From: Nautiliaceae bacterium
GTDB taxonomy: Bacteria > Campylobacterota > Campylobacteria > Campylobacterales > Nautiliaceae
Direction of reading: 5' to 3'
Assembly (NCBI GenBank): GCA_027063075.1
Contig: JAMOSM010000171.1
Location: 1-22,144, forward strand
Length of the DNA stretch: 22,144 nucleotides
Below the pieces are notes generated by a model, which did no database searches, had not been told where the DNA came from, and saw nothing but the letters and a program-made list of their open reading frames with translations. Made by a program: the position numbers and the translations under genes. Shown one piece after another: positions 1 through 7,696 of the stretch. Every line of letters starts with the position of its first letter. Position 1 is the first letter of the stretch.

Positions 1-127
1 GCAAAAAGCCAAAGAAGAAGCGTGCAAAGGGGTGCAAGTCATTTTTGGGGTTTGCACATTATAAAGGGTTGCAAAAAGCCAAAGAAGAAGCGTGCAAAGG
101 GGTGCAAGTCATTTTTGGGGTTTGCAC
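1..127. repeat. 70-bp tandem repeat, two visible copies
   Basis: Bases 1-57 are repeated exactly at 71-127, a period of 70 bp; the last 13 bases of the unit differ between copies. The window begins at a repeat boundary, so more copies may lie to the left. In the second copy GGGGTGCAA (99-107) and TTGCACCCC (122-130) form a 9-bp inverted repeat around a 14-base loop. The plus strand is unusually G-rich compared with the AT-rich surroundings. The open frame across it is only a consequence of the repeat, so I call no gene. The repeat lies downstream of the integrase gene and may be part of the same element. Confidence 0.9.
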
Positions 128-195
128 CCCATTTATATGTTTTAAAGTTTCCTTTTTTCTGGGGTTTTATATATAGTGGGGTGCAAAGGGTGCAA
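22..195. other. cluster of GTGCAA boxes, possible protein-binding array
   Basis: GTGCAA occurs on the plus strand at 22-27, 32-37, 92-97, 102-107, 181-186 and 190-195, and inverted (TTGCAC) at 52-57 and 122-127. The direct copies come in pairs spaced 9-10 bp, about one helical turn, and the third pair lies outside the 70-bp repeat. Such phasing fits recombinase arm sites, iterons or operators, but no function is proven. Apart from this array, bases 198-293 contain only AT-rich sequence with no recognisable site. Confidence 0.45.
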
Positions 196-293
196 AGAAA
201 AAAAGTTTTTTTTAAAAATGGGGGTCTAAAATAAAAAGACTTCTTTTAATGGTAAATAAAAAATAAGATAAAAATAAATGAGAAATAAAAAAG

Positions 294-1460
294 TTAAGAA
301 GTTAAAAGCCGATACCAAAGCTCCATAAGCTCCCGTCTCTCTTTTAAATAATCGTAATGATTATAAACGGCTCTTATTTTGTTTTTGTCTATGTGTTGCA
401 TTGCTATTTCAATAACTTCGTCTGTTATGCCGTGTTCCTGTTGGAGATATTGCCTTGTAAAGGTAGAAAATGAGTATCTTATGCCGTGTAGGCTGGTAGG
501 TTTTAAGTTATATTTTTTTTGAATGTTTTTTAAATGTCTTCTTAATGCGGTCTCACTTATTGGCTTTTTACCATTAAGAGAAAAAACATAATCACCTGTT
601 TTATACTCTTGAAGTTCTCTAAACGTTTCAACCGCTTCATCAACTAACGGGATTTTAAAATCAATCGTCTTAACTTTTAAATTCTCTTTTGGGATATGCA
701 GGATTTTATTTTCAAAATCTATATGCTCCCATTTTATAGCTCTAACGCTTCCCTGCCTTAATGCAGTAAGGAAAATTATCTTAATAGCTCCCTTTACTAT
801 CGGCTGGGGTTTTATGTCTCTAACCTCATCAAAATACTTTCTAAATTCCTCTAAATTATCGTTATATTTATAATGATTTTTGGCTGTTGTGGTGAAAATC
901 TGTTTTAAGTCGATGTCTCTTATTATGTTATACTCTATATATTCCTTTGAGCGTGCAAAAGAAAAAATACCATTTAAAAGAGATTTTAACTTTTCGGCAG
1001 TCGGTCTGTTTTGCTTTTGTAAAAACTGGTATATCTCTTTTACTTTGATACTTTTAATGTCTCTACCTTTAAAGGTCGGTAATACGTATTTATTAACCCT
1101 CTGAATTGTTTTTGCGGCTGTGGATTTTTCTCTCTGCTTTTGATATTCTTTTAACCAATCATTGACAATCAATTCAAATTTTCTTTTTTCCTTTGTCTTA
1201 CGTTCGTTAAGCTCATTGACTACGGTCTCTAAGCCTTTTATTTCAATTTCTCTTTTTAACTGGGCTTTTTTATTTCTTGCGTCTTTTAAGCTAACATATG
1301 GATACTCTCCTAATGAAAATTCTTTTTTATTATTCGGTTTGTAATACCATAATTTTTTACCTTTTGGTGTTACCAGTAAATAGAGATAATCGCCGTCATA
1401 CATTTTGTATTTTTTCTCTTTCGGCTTAGCTTTTTTAATTTCTATGTCTTTTAATTTCAT
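294..1460 (-). CDS. P4-type tyrosine recombinase (integrase)
   Basis: This is a site-specific recombinase that would integrate or excise a mobile element through a covalent tyrosine-DNA intermediate. At 388 residues it has the usual length. Residues 1-90 resemble the N-terminal arm-binding domain (DUF4102 type), about 95-185 the core-binding domain, and about 200-388 the catalytic domain. Visible catalytic residues are Arg235 (in TALRQGS), His325 and Arg328 (HGIR), His356 (MQH) and the probable nucleophile Tyr366 (AVYNHY). I chose the ATG at 1460 because AAGGGA sits just upstream and the protein then begins like the family (MKLKDIEIKKAKP). The frame stays open to 1592, but those 44 residues come from a 12-bp tandem repeat and leader sequence. 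The gene reads leftward, away from the att-like sequence near 1645, so the element probably lies to the left. It appears intact. Confidence 0.93.
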   Translation of the reverse strand: MKLKDIEIKKAKPKEKKYKMYDGDYLYLLVTPKGKKLWYYKPNNKKEFSLGEYPYVSLKDARNKKAQLKREIEIKGLETVVNELNERKTKEKRKFELIVNDWLKEYQKQREKSTAAKTIQRVNKYVLPTFKGRDIKSIKVKEIYQFLQKQNRPTAEKLKSLLNGIFSFARSKEYIEYNIIRDIDLKQIFTTTAKNHYKYNDNLEEFRKYFDEVRDIKPQPIVKGAIKIIFLTALRQGSVRAIKWEHIDFENKILHIPKENLKVKTIDFKIPLVDEAVETFRELQEYKTGDYVFSLNGKKPISETALRRHLKNIQKKYNLKPTSLHGIRYSFSTFTRQYLQQEHGITDEVIEIAMQHIDKNKIRAVYNHYDYLKERRELMELWYRLLTS

Positions 1461-1492
1461 CTTTTTCCCTTGTTTAAATAAAGCATTATTTT

Positions 1493-1516
1493 CTGTCCCC
1501 CAAACTGTCCCCCAAA
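1493..1516. repeat. 12-bp tandem repeat in the integrase leader
   Basis: CTGTCCCCCAAA occurs twice without a gap (1493-1504 and 1505-1516), about 33 bp upstream of the integrase start; read with the gene it is TTTGGGGGACAG. Farther upstream AGTCTGA occurs three times, at 1540-1546, 1604-1610 and 1615-1621. Short direct repeats at this place could be integrase arm sites or excisionase/regulator sites, which is inference. Confidence 0.6.
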
Positions 1517-1635
1517 AAAAATAGCTCTTTGACTGATTTAGTCTGAAACGGTATAATACTGAAATATTACGAAATATCGGGCTTTTAATCAAGTAAATGA
1601 TACAGTCTGAATATAGTCTGATACTGGGGGTTGGT

Positions 1636-1652
1636 GTTCGTTGTCTCCACCA
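1636..1652 (+). other. possible attR: tRNA/tmRNA 3'-end-like sequence
   Basis: The plus strand has GTTCG at 1636-1640 followed by CTCCACCA at 1645-1652. Together they recall the T-loop start and acceptor 3' end of tmRNA or a tRNA, the favoured target of P4-type integrases. The second half of the T arm is missing and no tRNA body precedes it, so this is not a functional RNA gene. If it is a duplicated target end, its orientation means the element lies to the left and chromosome to the right, which agrees with the integrase direction. The rest of 1461-1749 is leader and AT-rich spacer. Confidence 0.33.
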
Positions 1653-1744
1653 CTAACAAACTCCTTAAAATGTAAAATCCTCTTTTAATATTAAAAACTG
1701 AAATAATTTTTCGTATTGTTTAAATATAATAAGGCTAAAAAAGA

Positions 1745-1757
1745 GTTATTTAATAAC
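1745..1757 (-). terminator. weak hairpin plus T-run after the GGDEF gene
   Basis: On the minus strand GTTAT and ATAAC flank a TAA loop, which is the stop codon of the GGDEF reading frame, followed by TCTTTTTT. The stem is only five AT-rich pairs, so termination strength is doubtful. Confidence 0.25.
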
Positions 1758-2253
1758 AACTTTTTTTAGCTTCATACAAAGCTTCGTCTGCACGTTTTAA
1801 AGAGAGATTTATATCTTCGCCAAATCCAATAATATGACCTCCTATACTTACAGTTAGCTTTATATTCCCTATTTTTAACTCTTCAACTTTTTTTCTAAGC
1901 TTTTCGGCAAAAAAATATAACCTTGATTTATCTATATTTTTGGTTAAAACAACAAACTCCTCTCCTCCTATTCTTGCAAAAATATCCTCTTTTCTTAAAT
2001 TGTTTTTAATAGTATTAGAAAAAGTTTTTAAAACTTTATCCCCGATATCATGTCCGTATGTATCGTTTATTTTCTTAAAATGATCAATATCAAGCATCAA
2101 AACAGAGTATTTATTTAATTCAAGAGTATTTACCAAATTAAAAAAAGCTCTTCTATTTAAAATTCCTGTTAAGTAATCAGTACTCGCCAATTCTTTTAAT
2201 TTATATTCATTTTTTATTCTATCTTTTTCATAATTTTCTATAATAAATTCCAA
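1750..2253 (-). CDS. GGDEF (diguanylate cyclase) domain fragment
   Basis: This frame codes for 167 residues holding one complete GGDEF domain, which makes c-di-GMP from two GTP. Seen are STDYLTGILNRR (24-35), the metal-binding segment LDIDHFKKIND (54-64), the active-site motif GGEEF (96-100) and an RxxD product-inhibition site, RKED (87-90), five residues before it. The catalytic core itself therefore looks intact. The nominal TTG start at 2253 lies within the end of the preceding membrane frame and has no clear ribosome site. This portion is best read as the C-terminal part of the frameshifted gene, although reinitiation could still give a soluble, unregulated cyclase. Confidence 0.75.
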   Translation of the reverse strand: MEFIIENYEKDRIKNEYKLKELASTDYLTGILNRRAFFNLVNTLELNKYSVLMLDIDHFKKINDTYGHDIGDKVLKTFSNTIKNNLRKEDIFARIGGEEFVVLTKNIDKSRLYFFAEKLRKKVEELKIGNIKLTVSIGGHIIGFGEDINLSLKRADEALYEAKKSCY

Positions 2254-2518
2254 AAATAATAAATGAAATAAAAAGAGTTAAAAATTGATAAATATTGATT
2301 TTTTGAAAGTAATTCAAAACAAACAAAAGGATTATTGAATAAACAATAATTACTTGAATATAATTTAAAATATAAGGTTTAATCTTTAAAAGAAAAAAAG
2401 CAATTATAGAAAAGAGAATTAAAAATAAAAGAGTAAATTCTTCATTTAAAGAAATTTCTAAAATAAAAATTTTAATTATTAAAAAAACAAACCCTATCAA
2501 AGCTGTACAACAATCCAA
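2228..2518 (-). CDS. membrane-helix fragment of the broken GGDEF gene
   Basis: This frame codes for 96 mostly hydrophobic residues with about four likely membrane helices (about 5-20, 27-45, 50-68 and 75-93) and ends in YYRKL. The frame begins at TTG directly after an in-frame stop and lacks a ribosome site. It ends inside the start of the GGDEF frame, overlapping it by 26 bases. It has no recognisable catalytic motif. I read it as the sensor/membrane part of the disrupted cyclase, not as a separate gene. Confidence 0.5.
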   Translation of the reverse strand: MDCCTALIGFVFLIIKIFILEISLNEEFTLLFLILFSIIAFFLLKIKPYILNYIQVIIVYSIILLFVLNYFQKINIYQFLTLFISFIIFGIYYRKL

Positions 2519-2558
2519 CTAAACTCAAAATAAGCTTAAGACTATTCATTAATTCTCC

Positions 2559-3320
2559 TTATTTTAAAACATCCAATAAAAATCTCAATTTTTCTTCAAT
2601 TCCTTTATATTCATAAACATTTCCATGCCCTACTCCATCAATAGTCTCTATTTTTTTTAAATTAGAAATATTTTTAAGTACATTTTCAATACTCTTTTTA
2701 GGAACTGTTTTATCAATTTTTACCAGAAGCAAAGAAACAGGGGCTTTAGTTTTTTGCAAATATTTATAAGCTTCAAATTTATGTTTTATAAGCAAAGATA
2801 CAGGAATAAAAGGATATCTGTTTTTTGCAATATTTACAATACTGTCAATAGGGGTTATTAAAACAACCCCTTTAACTTCTCTGTTAGCCGCTATAAAAGA
2901 AGCAACGGCACTTCCAAGACTTCTGCCCATTACAAAATCAGGTTTGTATTTGTCAAAAATTTCAAGTGCATATCTATAAATACACTCTTCACAAGGTTCT
3001 CCTTTAGAACCTGCATATCCCGGATAATTAAAACCTATAAAATTATAATCTTTAATTTTAGGAGCTATATTATCTAAAAATTCCAATACATTATTAGAAT
3101 TACCGCTAAAATATAAAACTAAAGGAGCGTTCTTTTTATTTTTTACAAATCCTCCTTCTAATAAAATACCATCACTTGTTTTAAAGGTTATTTTTTCAAT
3201 TCTTTTTGGAAAATACTCTTTTGCAAATTTTTTATTAAAAATTTTTTCATCCTGAGTAAAATAAAGATAAGAAATAATTCCTAAATATATTAAAAAGATT
3301 ACTAAAACAGCATATTTCAT
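2559..3320 (-). CDS. membrane-anchored alpha/beta hydrolase
   Basis: This is a serine hydrolase of the alpha/beta fold; the substrate is unknown. The first 22 residues form one hydrophobic segment (signal anchor), so the enzyme domain probably faces the periplasm. The catalytic triad can be read: Ser134 in the nucleophile elbow GRSLG (132-136), Asp203 in KIDKTVP, and His232 in GVGHGN. The segment FNYPGYAGSKG (97-107) matches the loop found in the BEM46/YfhR-like group, which has the same anchored layout and length (253 residues here). The ATG at 3320 has AAGGA upstream and a strong -10 element. The downstream GGDEF gene starts 9 bases after its stop, so the two form an operon. Confidence 0.85.
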   Translation of the reverse strand: MKYAVLVIFLIYLGIISYLYFTQDEKIFNKKFAKEYFPKRIEKITFKTSDGILLEGGFVKNKKNAPLVLYFSGNSNNVLEFLDNIAPKIKDYNFIGFNYPGYAGSKGEPCEECIYRYALEIFDKYKPDFVMGRSLGSAVASFIAANREVKGVVLITPIDSIVNIAKNRYPFIPVSLLIKHKFEAYKYLQKTKAPVSLLLVKIDKTVPKKSIENVLKNISNLKKIETIDGVGHGNVYEYKGIEEKLRFLLDVLK

Positions 3321-3338
3321 AAAGTTCCTTTTTTAAAG

Positions 3339-3347
3339 ATTATATCA
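3339..3347 (-). promoter_or_regulatory. extended -10 promoter of the hydrolase operon
   Basis: The minus strand reads TGATATAAT, a perfect extended -10 element, about 19 bases before the hydrolase ATG. Transcription would start near 3332. No clear -35 box is seen, as is common in Campylobacterota. Confidence 0.6.
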
Positions 3348-3393
3348 AAACATCTAACTTCTTAAGTGCCAGACACATACTATTTTGAAAAAT

Positions 3394-3427
3394 AAAAAAA
3401 AGAGGCTTAAAATTCAATAAGCCCCTC
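3394..3427 (-). terminator. intrinsic terminator overlapping the thiG stop
   Basis: On the minus strand GAGGGGCTT (3427-3419) and AAGCCTC (3408-3402) form a stem with a small bulge around a ten-base loop, followed by eight Ts (3401-3394). The thiG stop codon at 3409-3407 lies at the base of the loop and in the stem. This closes the livJ-thiG operon. Confidence 0.8.
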
Positions 3428-4186
3428 AAGAGGAGAAGATGCAGTAGCATAAGGTTTTTTTGGAATTCTTCCTGCTTTATAAGCCATTCTTCCGGCAATT
3501 ACCGCATATTTCATAGCTTCTGCCATTTCTATAGGGTTTTTTGCCTGAGCAATTGCAGTATTTGTAAGCACTCCATCAGCCCCAAGCTCCATAGCTACAG
3601 CCGCATCACTTGCAGTACCAATCCCCGCATCAACAATAACAGGAACATTTACCGCATCTTTTACAAACACTACATTATATCTGTTTTGAATCCCAAGTCC
3701 GCTGCCAATTGGCGCAGCAAGTGGCATTACAGCAGCAGCTCCGGCATCTTCGAGTCTTTTTGCCATAATCGGGTCATCGTTTGTATAAGCCATAACTGTA
3801 AAATCCTCTTTAGCAAGTACCTCGCACGCTTTAAGTGTTTCAAGAACATCAGGATACAGTGTTTTTTTTGTATCTCCGATTACCTCAAGCTTTATAATAT
3901 CAATTCCGGTTGCTTCCCTAACAAGTCTAAACAGAGTAATAGCCTCCTCTGCTGTTGTACATCCTGCAGAGTTTGGCAGTATTTGAACATCCGTATCTTT
4001 AAAATAATCCATTAAATTTTCTTCATTAGGGTCTAAAATATTTACACGCCTAACAGCAACTGTAATCATTTCAGCCCCGCTTGCAAGAGTTGCATCACGG
4101 GTCGTTTTAAAATCAGGATATTTTCCGCTACCTACTATAAGTCTGCTTGTAAATTCATATTTTCCGATTTTTAAAATATCAGCCAT
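3407..4186 (-). CDS. thiG: thiazole synthase ThiG
   Basis: ThiG builds the thiazole phosphate half of thiamine from deoxyxylulose 5-phosphate, ThiS thiocarboxylate and dehydroglycine in the cytoplasm. The 259-residue protein has normal length and is collinear with the family: LIVGSGKY near the N terminus (16-23), the probable Schiff-base lysine Lys99 in IIKLEVIGD, the phosphate-binding segment PIGSG (159-163), and [11 protein letters not shown] (185-195). The start at 4186 overlaps the end of livM by 8 bases with AAGG upstream, so translation is probably coupled. No ThiS, ThiH or ThiF gene is adjacent and no TPP riboswitch is seen, so its expression follows the transporter operon. Confidence 0.96.
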   Translation of the reverse strand: MADILKIGKYEFTSRLIVGSGKYPDFKTTRDATLASGAEMITVAVRRVNILDPNEENLMDYFKDTDVQILPNSAGCTTAEEAITLFRLVREATGIDIIKLEVIGDTKKTLYPDVLETLKACEVLAKEDFTVMAYTNDDPIMAKRLEDAGAAAVMPLAAPIGSGLGIQNRYNVVFVKDAVNVPVIVDAGIGTASDAAVAMELGADGVLTNTAIAQAKNPIEMAEAMKYAVIAGRMAYKAGRIPKKPYATASSPLEGLIEF

Positions 4187-5228
4187 TGTTAATCCTTTTT
4201 TTAAGTTTTACATAATCCCAAATCTCTTTATCTCCAAGAAGTCCCCTTCTTGCAAAAAGCATAAGTAAAAGAAGTAATATACTAAATACAACCATTCTAA
4301 GTCCAGGAATTCCGTGAATTAAACCTATACTCCAGCTTGCATCATCAAGAGGTCTTAAAGCCTCCATTCCTCCTAATACTAAAATAGTTCCTAAAATGGC
4401 TCCACTCATACTTCCAAGCCCGCCAAGAACTATTATAATCAACAACTGAAATGTTAGCATAAAAGTAAATTGATCAGGAGAAATTGACCCAATAGAACTT
4501 GCTAAAAGCCCTCCTCCAACTCCTTCAAAAAAAGCACTTGTCATAAAGGCTATTGTTTTAATTTTAAAAGTATTCACCCCCATTGCTAAAGATGCATCTT
4601 CATCATCCCTTACACTTTTCATTGCTCTTCCAAACTTTGAATATACTATATTATAAATCAAAATAACCGTAACCAAACAAACAACCCCAATCCAAAAATA
4701 ACTTGCAAAACCAGGAATTGAATCAAGCCCCATAGAACCGTTTGAAATTTCAGGAGTATTAATTAAAAAAGTTCTTATAATAAATCCAAAACCAAGTGTA
4801 ACAATTGCTAAATAATCACCCCTTACCCTAAATACAGGAAATGCAAGTGTCAGTGCAACAAGAGCCGCCACTATTCCACTTATAATCAATGCAAAAAACG
4901 GATTTGGAATAAAGATATCCCTTATAAGAGGCAAAGGTGAAGCTAACATATACATCTCTTCTTTAAGCTCGGGTGAAAGCATCAAAATAGCCGTAACATA
5001 TGCCCCAATTGCAACAAACCCGTTTGGTTCTAAACTAAACTGACCGGTTACACCGTTTATTAAGTTATAACTTACGGCAAGAATAATAAAAATATAAATA
5101 TTACTTAAAACTGTAATTGTATAATCGCTAAAAATTTTAGGAGAAATATATAAAAACGCTAAAAAAAACGCAGTTATTATTGCTATTAAAAAAAAATATT
5201 CTTTTGCTGACATCTCTTTTATATTCAT
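4179..5228 (-). CDS. livM: branched-chain amino acid-type ABC permease LivM
   Basis: LivM is one of two inner-membrane permeases of a LivHM-type importer (HAAT family). It has 349 residues and about 8-10 membrane helices. Family marks are the early segment [17 protein letters not shown] (55-71), the cytoplasmic loop [19 protein letters not shown] (201-219) and the glycine-rich segment GGLGSMSGA (269-277), part of the loop that contacts the ATPase. It starts at ATG 5228 with AAGGAG, 9 bases after livH, and overlaps thiG at its 3' end. Substrate class is by family; the real substrate cannot be read from sequence. Confidence 0.93.
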   Translation of the reverse strand: MNIKEMSAKEYFFLIAIITAFFLAFLYISPKIFSDYTITVLSNIYIFIILAVSYNLINGVTGQFSLEPNGFVAIGAYVTAILMLSPELKEEMYMLASPLPLIRDIFIPNPFFALIISGIVAALVALTLAFPVFRVRGDYLAIVTLGFGFIIRTFLINTPEISNGSMGLDSIPGFASYFWIGVVCLVTVILIYNIVYSKFGRAMKSVRDDEDASLAMGVNTFKIKTIAFMTSAFFEGVGGGLLASSIGSISPDQFTFMLTFQLLIIIVLGGLGSMSGAILGTILVLGGMEALRPLDDASWSIGLIHGIPGLRMVVFSILLLLLMLFARRGLLGDKEIWDYVKLKKRINNG

Positions 5229-5237
5229 TATTTCTCC

Positions 5238-6179
5238 TTAAAATCTTTGTCTTTCAAAATCTATTCCCATAATTCCTGTCGGTTTAAAAAGAAGCACAAA
5301 AATCAGTAAAATAAATGCAAATGCATCCTTCCAGCCTCCAAGCTCAGGGAAAAATCCAGGAATCGCAACTTCCACAAACCCTAAAATAAATCCACCTATA
5401 ACAGCTCCTGTTACACTTCCAATCCCTCCAACAACCGCAGCGGCAAACGCTTTTAAACCTACAAGCATTCCCATATAAGGGTCAATACTTGGATATACCA
5501 TTGCATAAGAAACACCTCCTATTGCCGCAAGAGCAGACCCAAGAGCAAAAACAAAAGCAATAATTTTGTTTGAATCAGCACCCATAAGTTTTACGGTTTG
5601 AATGTCAAATGCCAAAGCTCTAATGGCAATTCCTATTTTTGTTTTATAAAGAATATACAAAACCAGCCCTAAAAGTAAAAGGGTTAAAACAGGTACTATA
5701 ATTGTCAAAACAGGAATAGTTACATTTCCTATTTTTATAATTTTTGAAAAAATCTCAGGAAAATAAAAACTCTGATAAGAACCTCCAAAATATTGATTAG
5801 CTATTACGTTAAAAAGAGACTCCAAAAAAAACGAAATACCAATTGCAGTAATCAAAAGAGAAATTTTAGGAGCATTTTTATCAAGAAGGGGCTTATACGC
5901 CACAACATACGTTAAAACTCCTATAATGGAAGTAAAAATAATAGAAAGACCTACAGCCGTTAAAAACACACTCATTGTAATATGCTCAAATTTCCATTCT
6001 GTTAAAATCCCTAAAAAAATAAAAGCCAAAAAAGCCCCTACCATCATAATATCACCGTGAGCAAAATTAATAAGTCTGAGGACTCCATAAACCAATGTAT
6101 ATCCAATTGCAATTAAGGCATACATACTTCCAAGTGAAAATCCGTTTATCACTTGTTGTAAAATAAAACTGATATCCAT
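5238..6179 (-). CDS. livH: branched-chain amino acid-type ABC permease LivH
   Basis: LivH is the partner permease of LivM. It has 313 residues and about eight membrane helices. The hallmark N-terminal stretch is at 13-43 (it includes GSMYALIAIGYTLVYG and INFAHGD), and the ATPase-contact loop carries GGIGSVTGAVIGG (251-263). The ATG at 6179 lies one base beyond the stop codon of the upstream fusion gene, and its ribosome site (AAAGGTG) is inside that gene's end, so translation is probably coupled. No LivG/LivF ATPase gene is found beside it. Confidence 0.94.
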   Translation of the reverse strand: MDISFILQQVINGFSLGSMYALIAIGYTLVYGVLRLINFAHGDIMMVGAFLAFIFLGILTEWKFEHITMSVFLTAVGLSIIFTSIIGVLTYVVAYKPLLDKNAPKISLLITAIGISFFLESLFNVIANQYFGGSYQSFYFPEIFSKIIKIGNVTIPVLTIIVPVLTLLLLGLVLYILYKTKIGIAIRALAFDIQTVKLMGADSNKIIAFVFALGSALAAIGGVSYAMVYPSIDPYMGMLVGLKAFAAAVVGGIGSVTGAVIGGFILGFVEVAIPGFFPELGGWKDAFAFILLIFVLLFKPTGIMGIDFERQRF

Positions 6180-6180
6180 C

Positions 6181-7659
6181 TTACACCTTTACTTTTTCTT
6201 TTTTTAATTTTTCTAAAACTTCATAAATAGATGAATTATCATATCTGATTACTTTATAACACGCTTTTACATTCATTTTTTTACTACCGCAATAAGTGTG
6301 GTTATTAAGACTTTTTACAACCTTGCTAAGTTTTAAAGAAGCATTTTTTTCATCTGTAAAAGGCATAAAAATCAAAAAATTGTTATTATCTCTTATTATA
6401 ATATCAGAGCTTCTAAACTGTCTTTGCAAAAGTTTTGCAATTTCTCTTAAAATACACTCTTTATAAAGTTTTCCTATATGAGTATGGTCATAATCTATCA
6501 AAATAGACCCTATTGCCACAGGAAACTTGTGTCTTATTGCCTGTTTTAAAATCTTAGATTCCACTATAGGAAGATACTCTTTAGAAAATACACCTGTAAT
6601 AGTATCTAAAATAGGATTGTTTTTTACCTTTTTAAAGCTCATCTGCCTTTCTATAACATAACTTATGGCTTTAGCAACCCTTACTAATAAATCCCTTAAT
6701 AACTCTTTTTCATTTTTAGTAAGATTTTCAAAAGATGCAGCAAACATCAAAGGAGTATCGTTTATCTGAAGCATAACATCAACTCTGTTAGTACCTTTTT
6801 TACCTATTTTATACTCTTCATCTAATACCACAGCTTCTAAATAAGAGATATTTATCGCATTTTTTATATTTTTAAAAAGTCTTTTTAAAGCCTCATCAAT
6901 TTCATATACAATCAAATCCTCATAAAACTTAGAAACAACCTCTTCTGCAATTTCTTCAAGCTCTATCTCCTTTGTCAAAGACAACAGCTCATTTTTAGAT
7001 TTTTTAATAAAATCACCCTCTAAAACAGAACCGTACTTAGGAGCTACAAGCTCAATATCCTCAGGCAAAGCCTTTAGGGCTTTTTTTACATACTCAAAAG
7101 GCAGATAAAGCTGATGAAACATTTTTAAAGAATATATATAAACATTTTCTTTATCAACAAAAAGCTGAAATTTATTTTTTATAGCACTAAAAAGCTCACC
7201 GCTAAAAAGAGCAGAAGTCTCTTTGTCATAAGTACAAAAACTCCCTGCAAAATAATTAAAAGGAGTAAAAATAAATTCAAGCGTTTTATTTTTTAATTTA
7301 AGCCGCCACTCGTTTTCATCAATAACATAAATATTCATATCTAAACCAAATTTTTTTAAAAACATTCCTATTTTCCAATGGGTTACTATTACAATATCAG
7401 GAACAAGTCTTTTTAATTCTTCTAACATCTTTAACACATCAGGTTCATAATTTTGAATAATTACATATTTTATATTACTGAGTTTTACAATAGGGCTTAT
7501 TCTATCTAAAATACATCCTTCTTGTGTAAAAACAGGGTCTATCAATACTGCCACATCTTCATCTTTTATTAAATAAATGTTCTGATTTAATAATTTAGAT
7601 TCCGAACATCCCACCCAATAAACATTTTCATTAAGTTTTACTGGAGTCTTAAACTTCAT
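6181..7659 (-). CDS. degenerate flavodiiron-like MBL / GAF-like / GGDEF-like fusion
   Basis: This 492-residue soluble protein has no exact counterpart that I recognise. Residues 1-225 follow the metallo-beta-lactamase fold of the flavodiiron/ODP type: NIYLIKDEDVAVLIDPVF (27-44), EPD (72-74), TYDKETSALFSGELF (143-157). The four metal-binding histidines expected there are replaced (Asn70, Val75, Tyr136, Tyr209) and the bridging aspartate is Glu155, while Glu72 and Asp74 remain. Residues about 230-340 look GAF-like. Residues 349-488 follow a GGDEF domain (LDTITGVFSKEYL, LIDYDHTHIGKL), but the signature site reads NNNFL after Arg423-Asp424, so cyclase activity is unlikely. It lies between the binding protein gene and livH, one base from livH. 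A regulatory or ligand-sensing role, perhaps for the transporter, is inference. The ATG at 7659 has AGAGG upstream. Confidence 0.72.
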   Translation of the reverse strand: MKFKTPVKLNENVYWVGCSESKLLNQNIYLIKDEDVAVLIDPVFTQEGCILDRISPIVKLSNIKYVIIQNYEPDVLKMLEELKRLVPDIVIVTHWKIGMFLKKFGLDMNIYVIDENEWRLKLKNKTLEFIFTPFNYFAGSFCTYDKETSALFSGELFSAIKNKFQLFVDKENVYIYSLKMFHQLYLPFEYVKKALKALPEDIELVAPKYGSVLEGDFIKKSKNELLSLTKEIELEEIAEEVVSKFYEDLIVYEIDEALKRLFKNIKNAINISYLEAVVLDEEYKIGKKGTNRVDVMLQINDTPLMFAASFENLTKNEKELLRDLLVRVAKAISYVIERQMSFKKVKNNPILDTITGVFSKEYLPIVESKILKQAIRHKFPVAIGSILIDYDHTHIGKLYKECILREIAKLLQRQFRSSDIIIRDNNNFLIFMPFTDEKNASLKLSKVVKSLNNHTYCGSKKMNVKACYKVIRYDNSSIYEVLEKLKKEKVKV

Positions 7660-7696
7660 TATATTCCTCTTTAAATTTATATTTCAGATACTAGAA

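Larger units (their letters stand above)
1750..2549 (-). pseudogene. membrane diguanylate cyclase broken by two frameshifts
   Basis: The pieces of one gene lie in three successive frames. An AAGGAG site precedes ATG at 2549, giving MNSLKLILSLVGLLYS before this frame runs out within about 25 codons. The sequence continues as a hydrophobic membrane region in the next frame (to 2228), and the GGDEF domain follows in the third frame (to 1750). Neither downstream piece has a convincing start of its own: both open frames begin with TTG and lack good ribosome sites. Joining them yields a short leader, several membrane helices, a linker and a GGDEF domain, a standard architecture. Each junction, near 2500 and near 2235, needs a shift equal to one extra base. 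The ATG follows the hydrolase gene by 9 bases and its ribosome site overlaps that stop codon, so it was cotranscribed. Sequencing errors could mimic this. Confidence 0.62.

Noticed and set aside
29..224. G-quadruplex from repeated GGGG runs
   Set aside because: The runs are separated by loops well over seven bases in most places, so a canonical quadruplex is not supported.
22..234. 70-codon plus-strand open frame
   Set aside because: It is the translation of the 70-bp tandem repeat and its flank, with no ribosome site and no protein-like features.
1461..1592. 44-residue N-terminal extension of the integrase
   Set aside because: It is encoded by the tandem-repeat leader and lacks a ribosome site; the ATG at 1460 has one and matches the family start.
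1587..1652. Possible 21-codon minus-strand small gene (GTG start after AAGGAG)
   Set aside because: The frame is short, the spacing is long, the composition is unremarkable, and it coincides with the att-like sequence; no evidence that it is translated.
1621..1660. Functional tRNA or tmRNA gene
   Set aside because: Only a 3'-end-like piece is present; no anticodon arm, D arm or paired acceptor 5' end precedes it.
4179..4250. TPP riboswitch controlling thiG
   Set aside because: thiG overlaps livM and has no leader; no TPP-aptamer conserved segments are visible.
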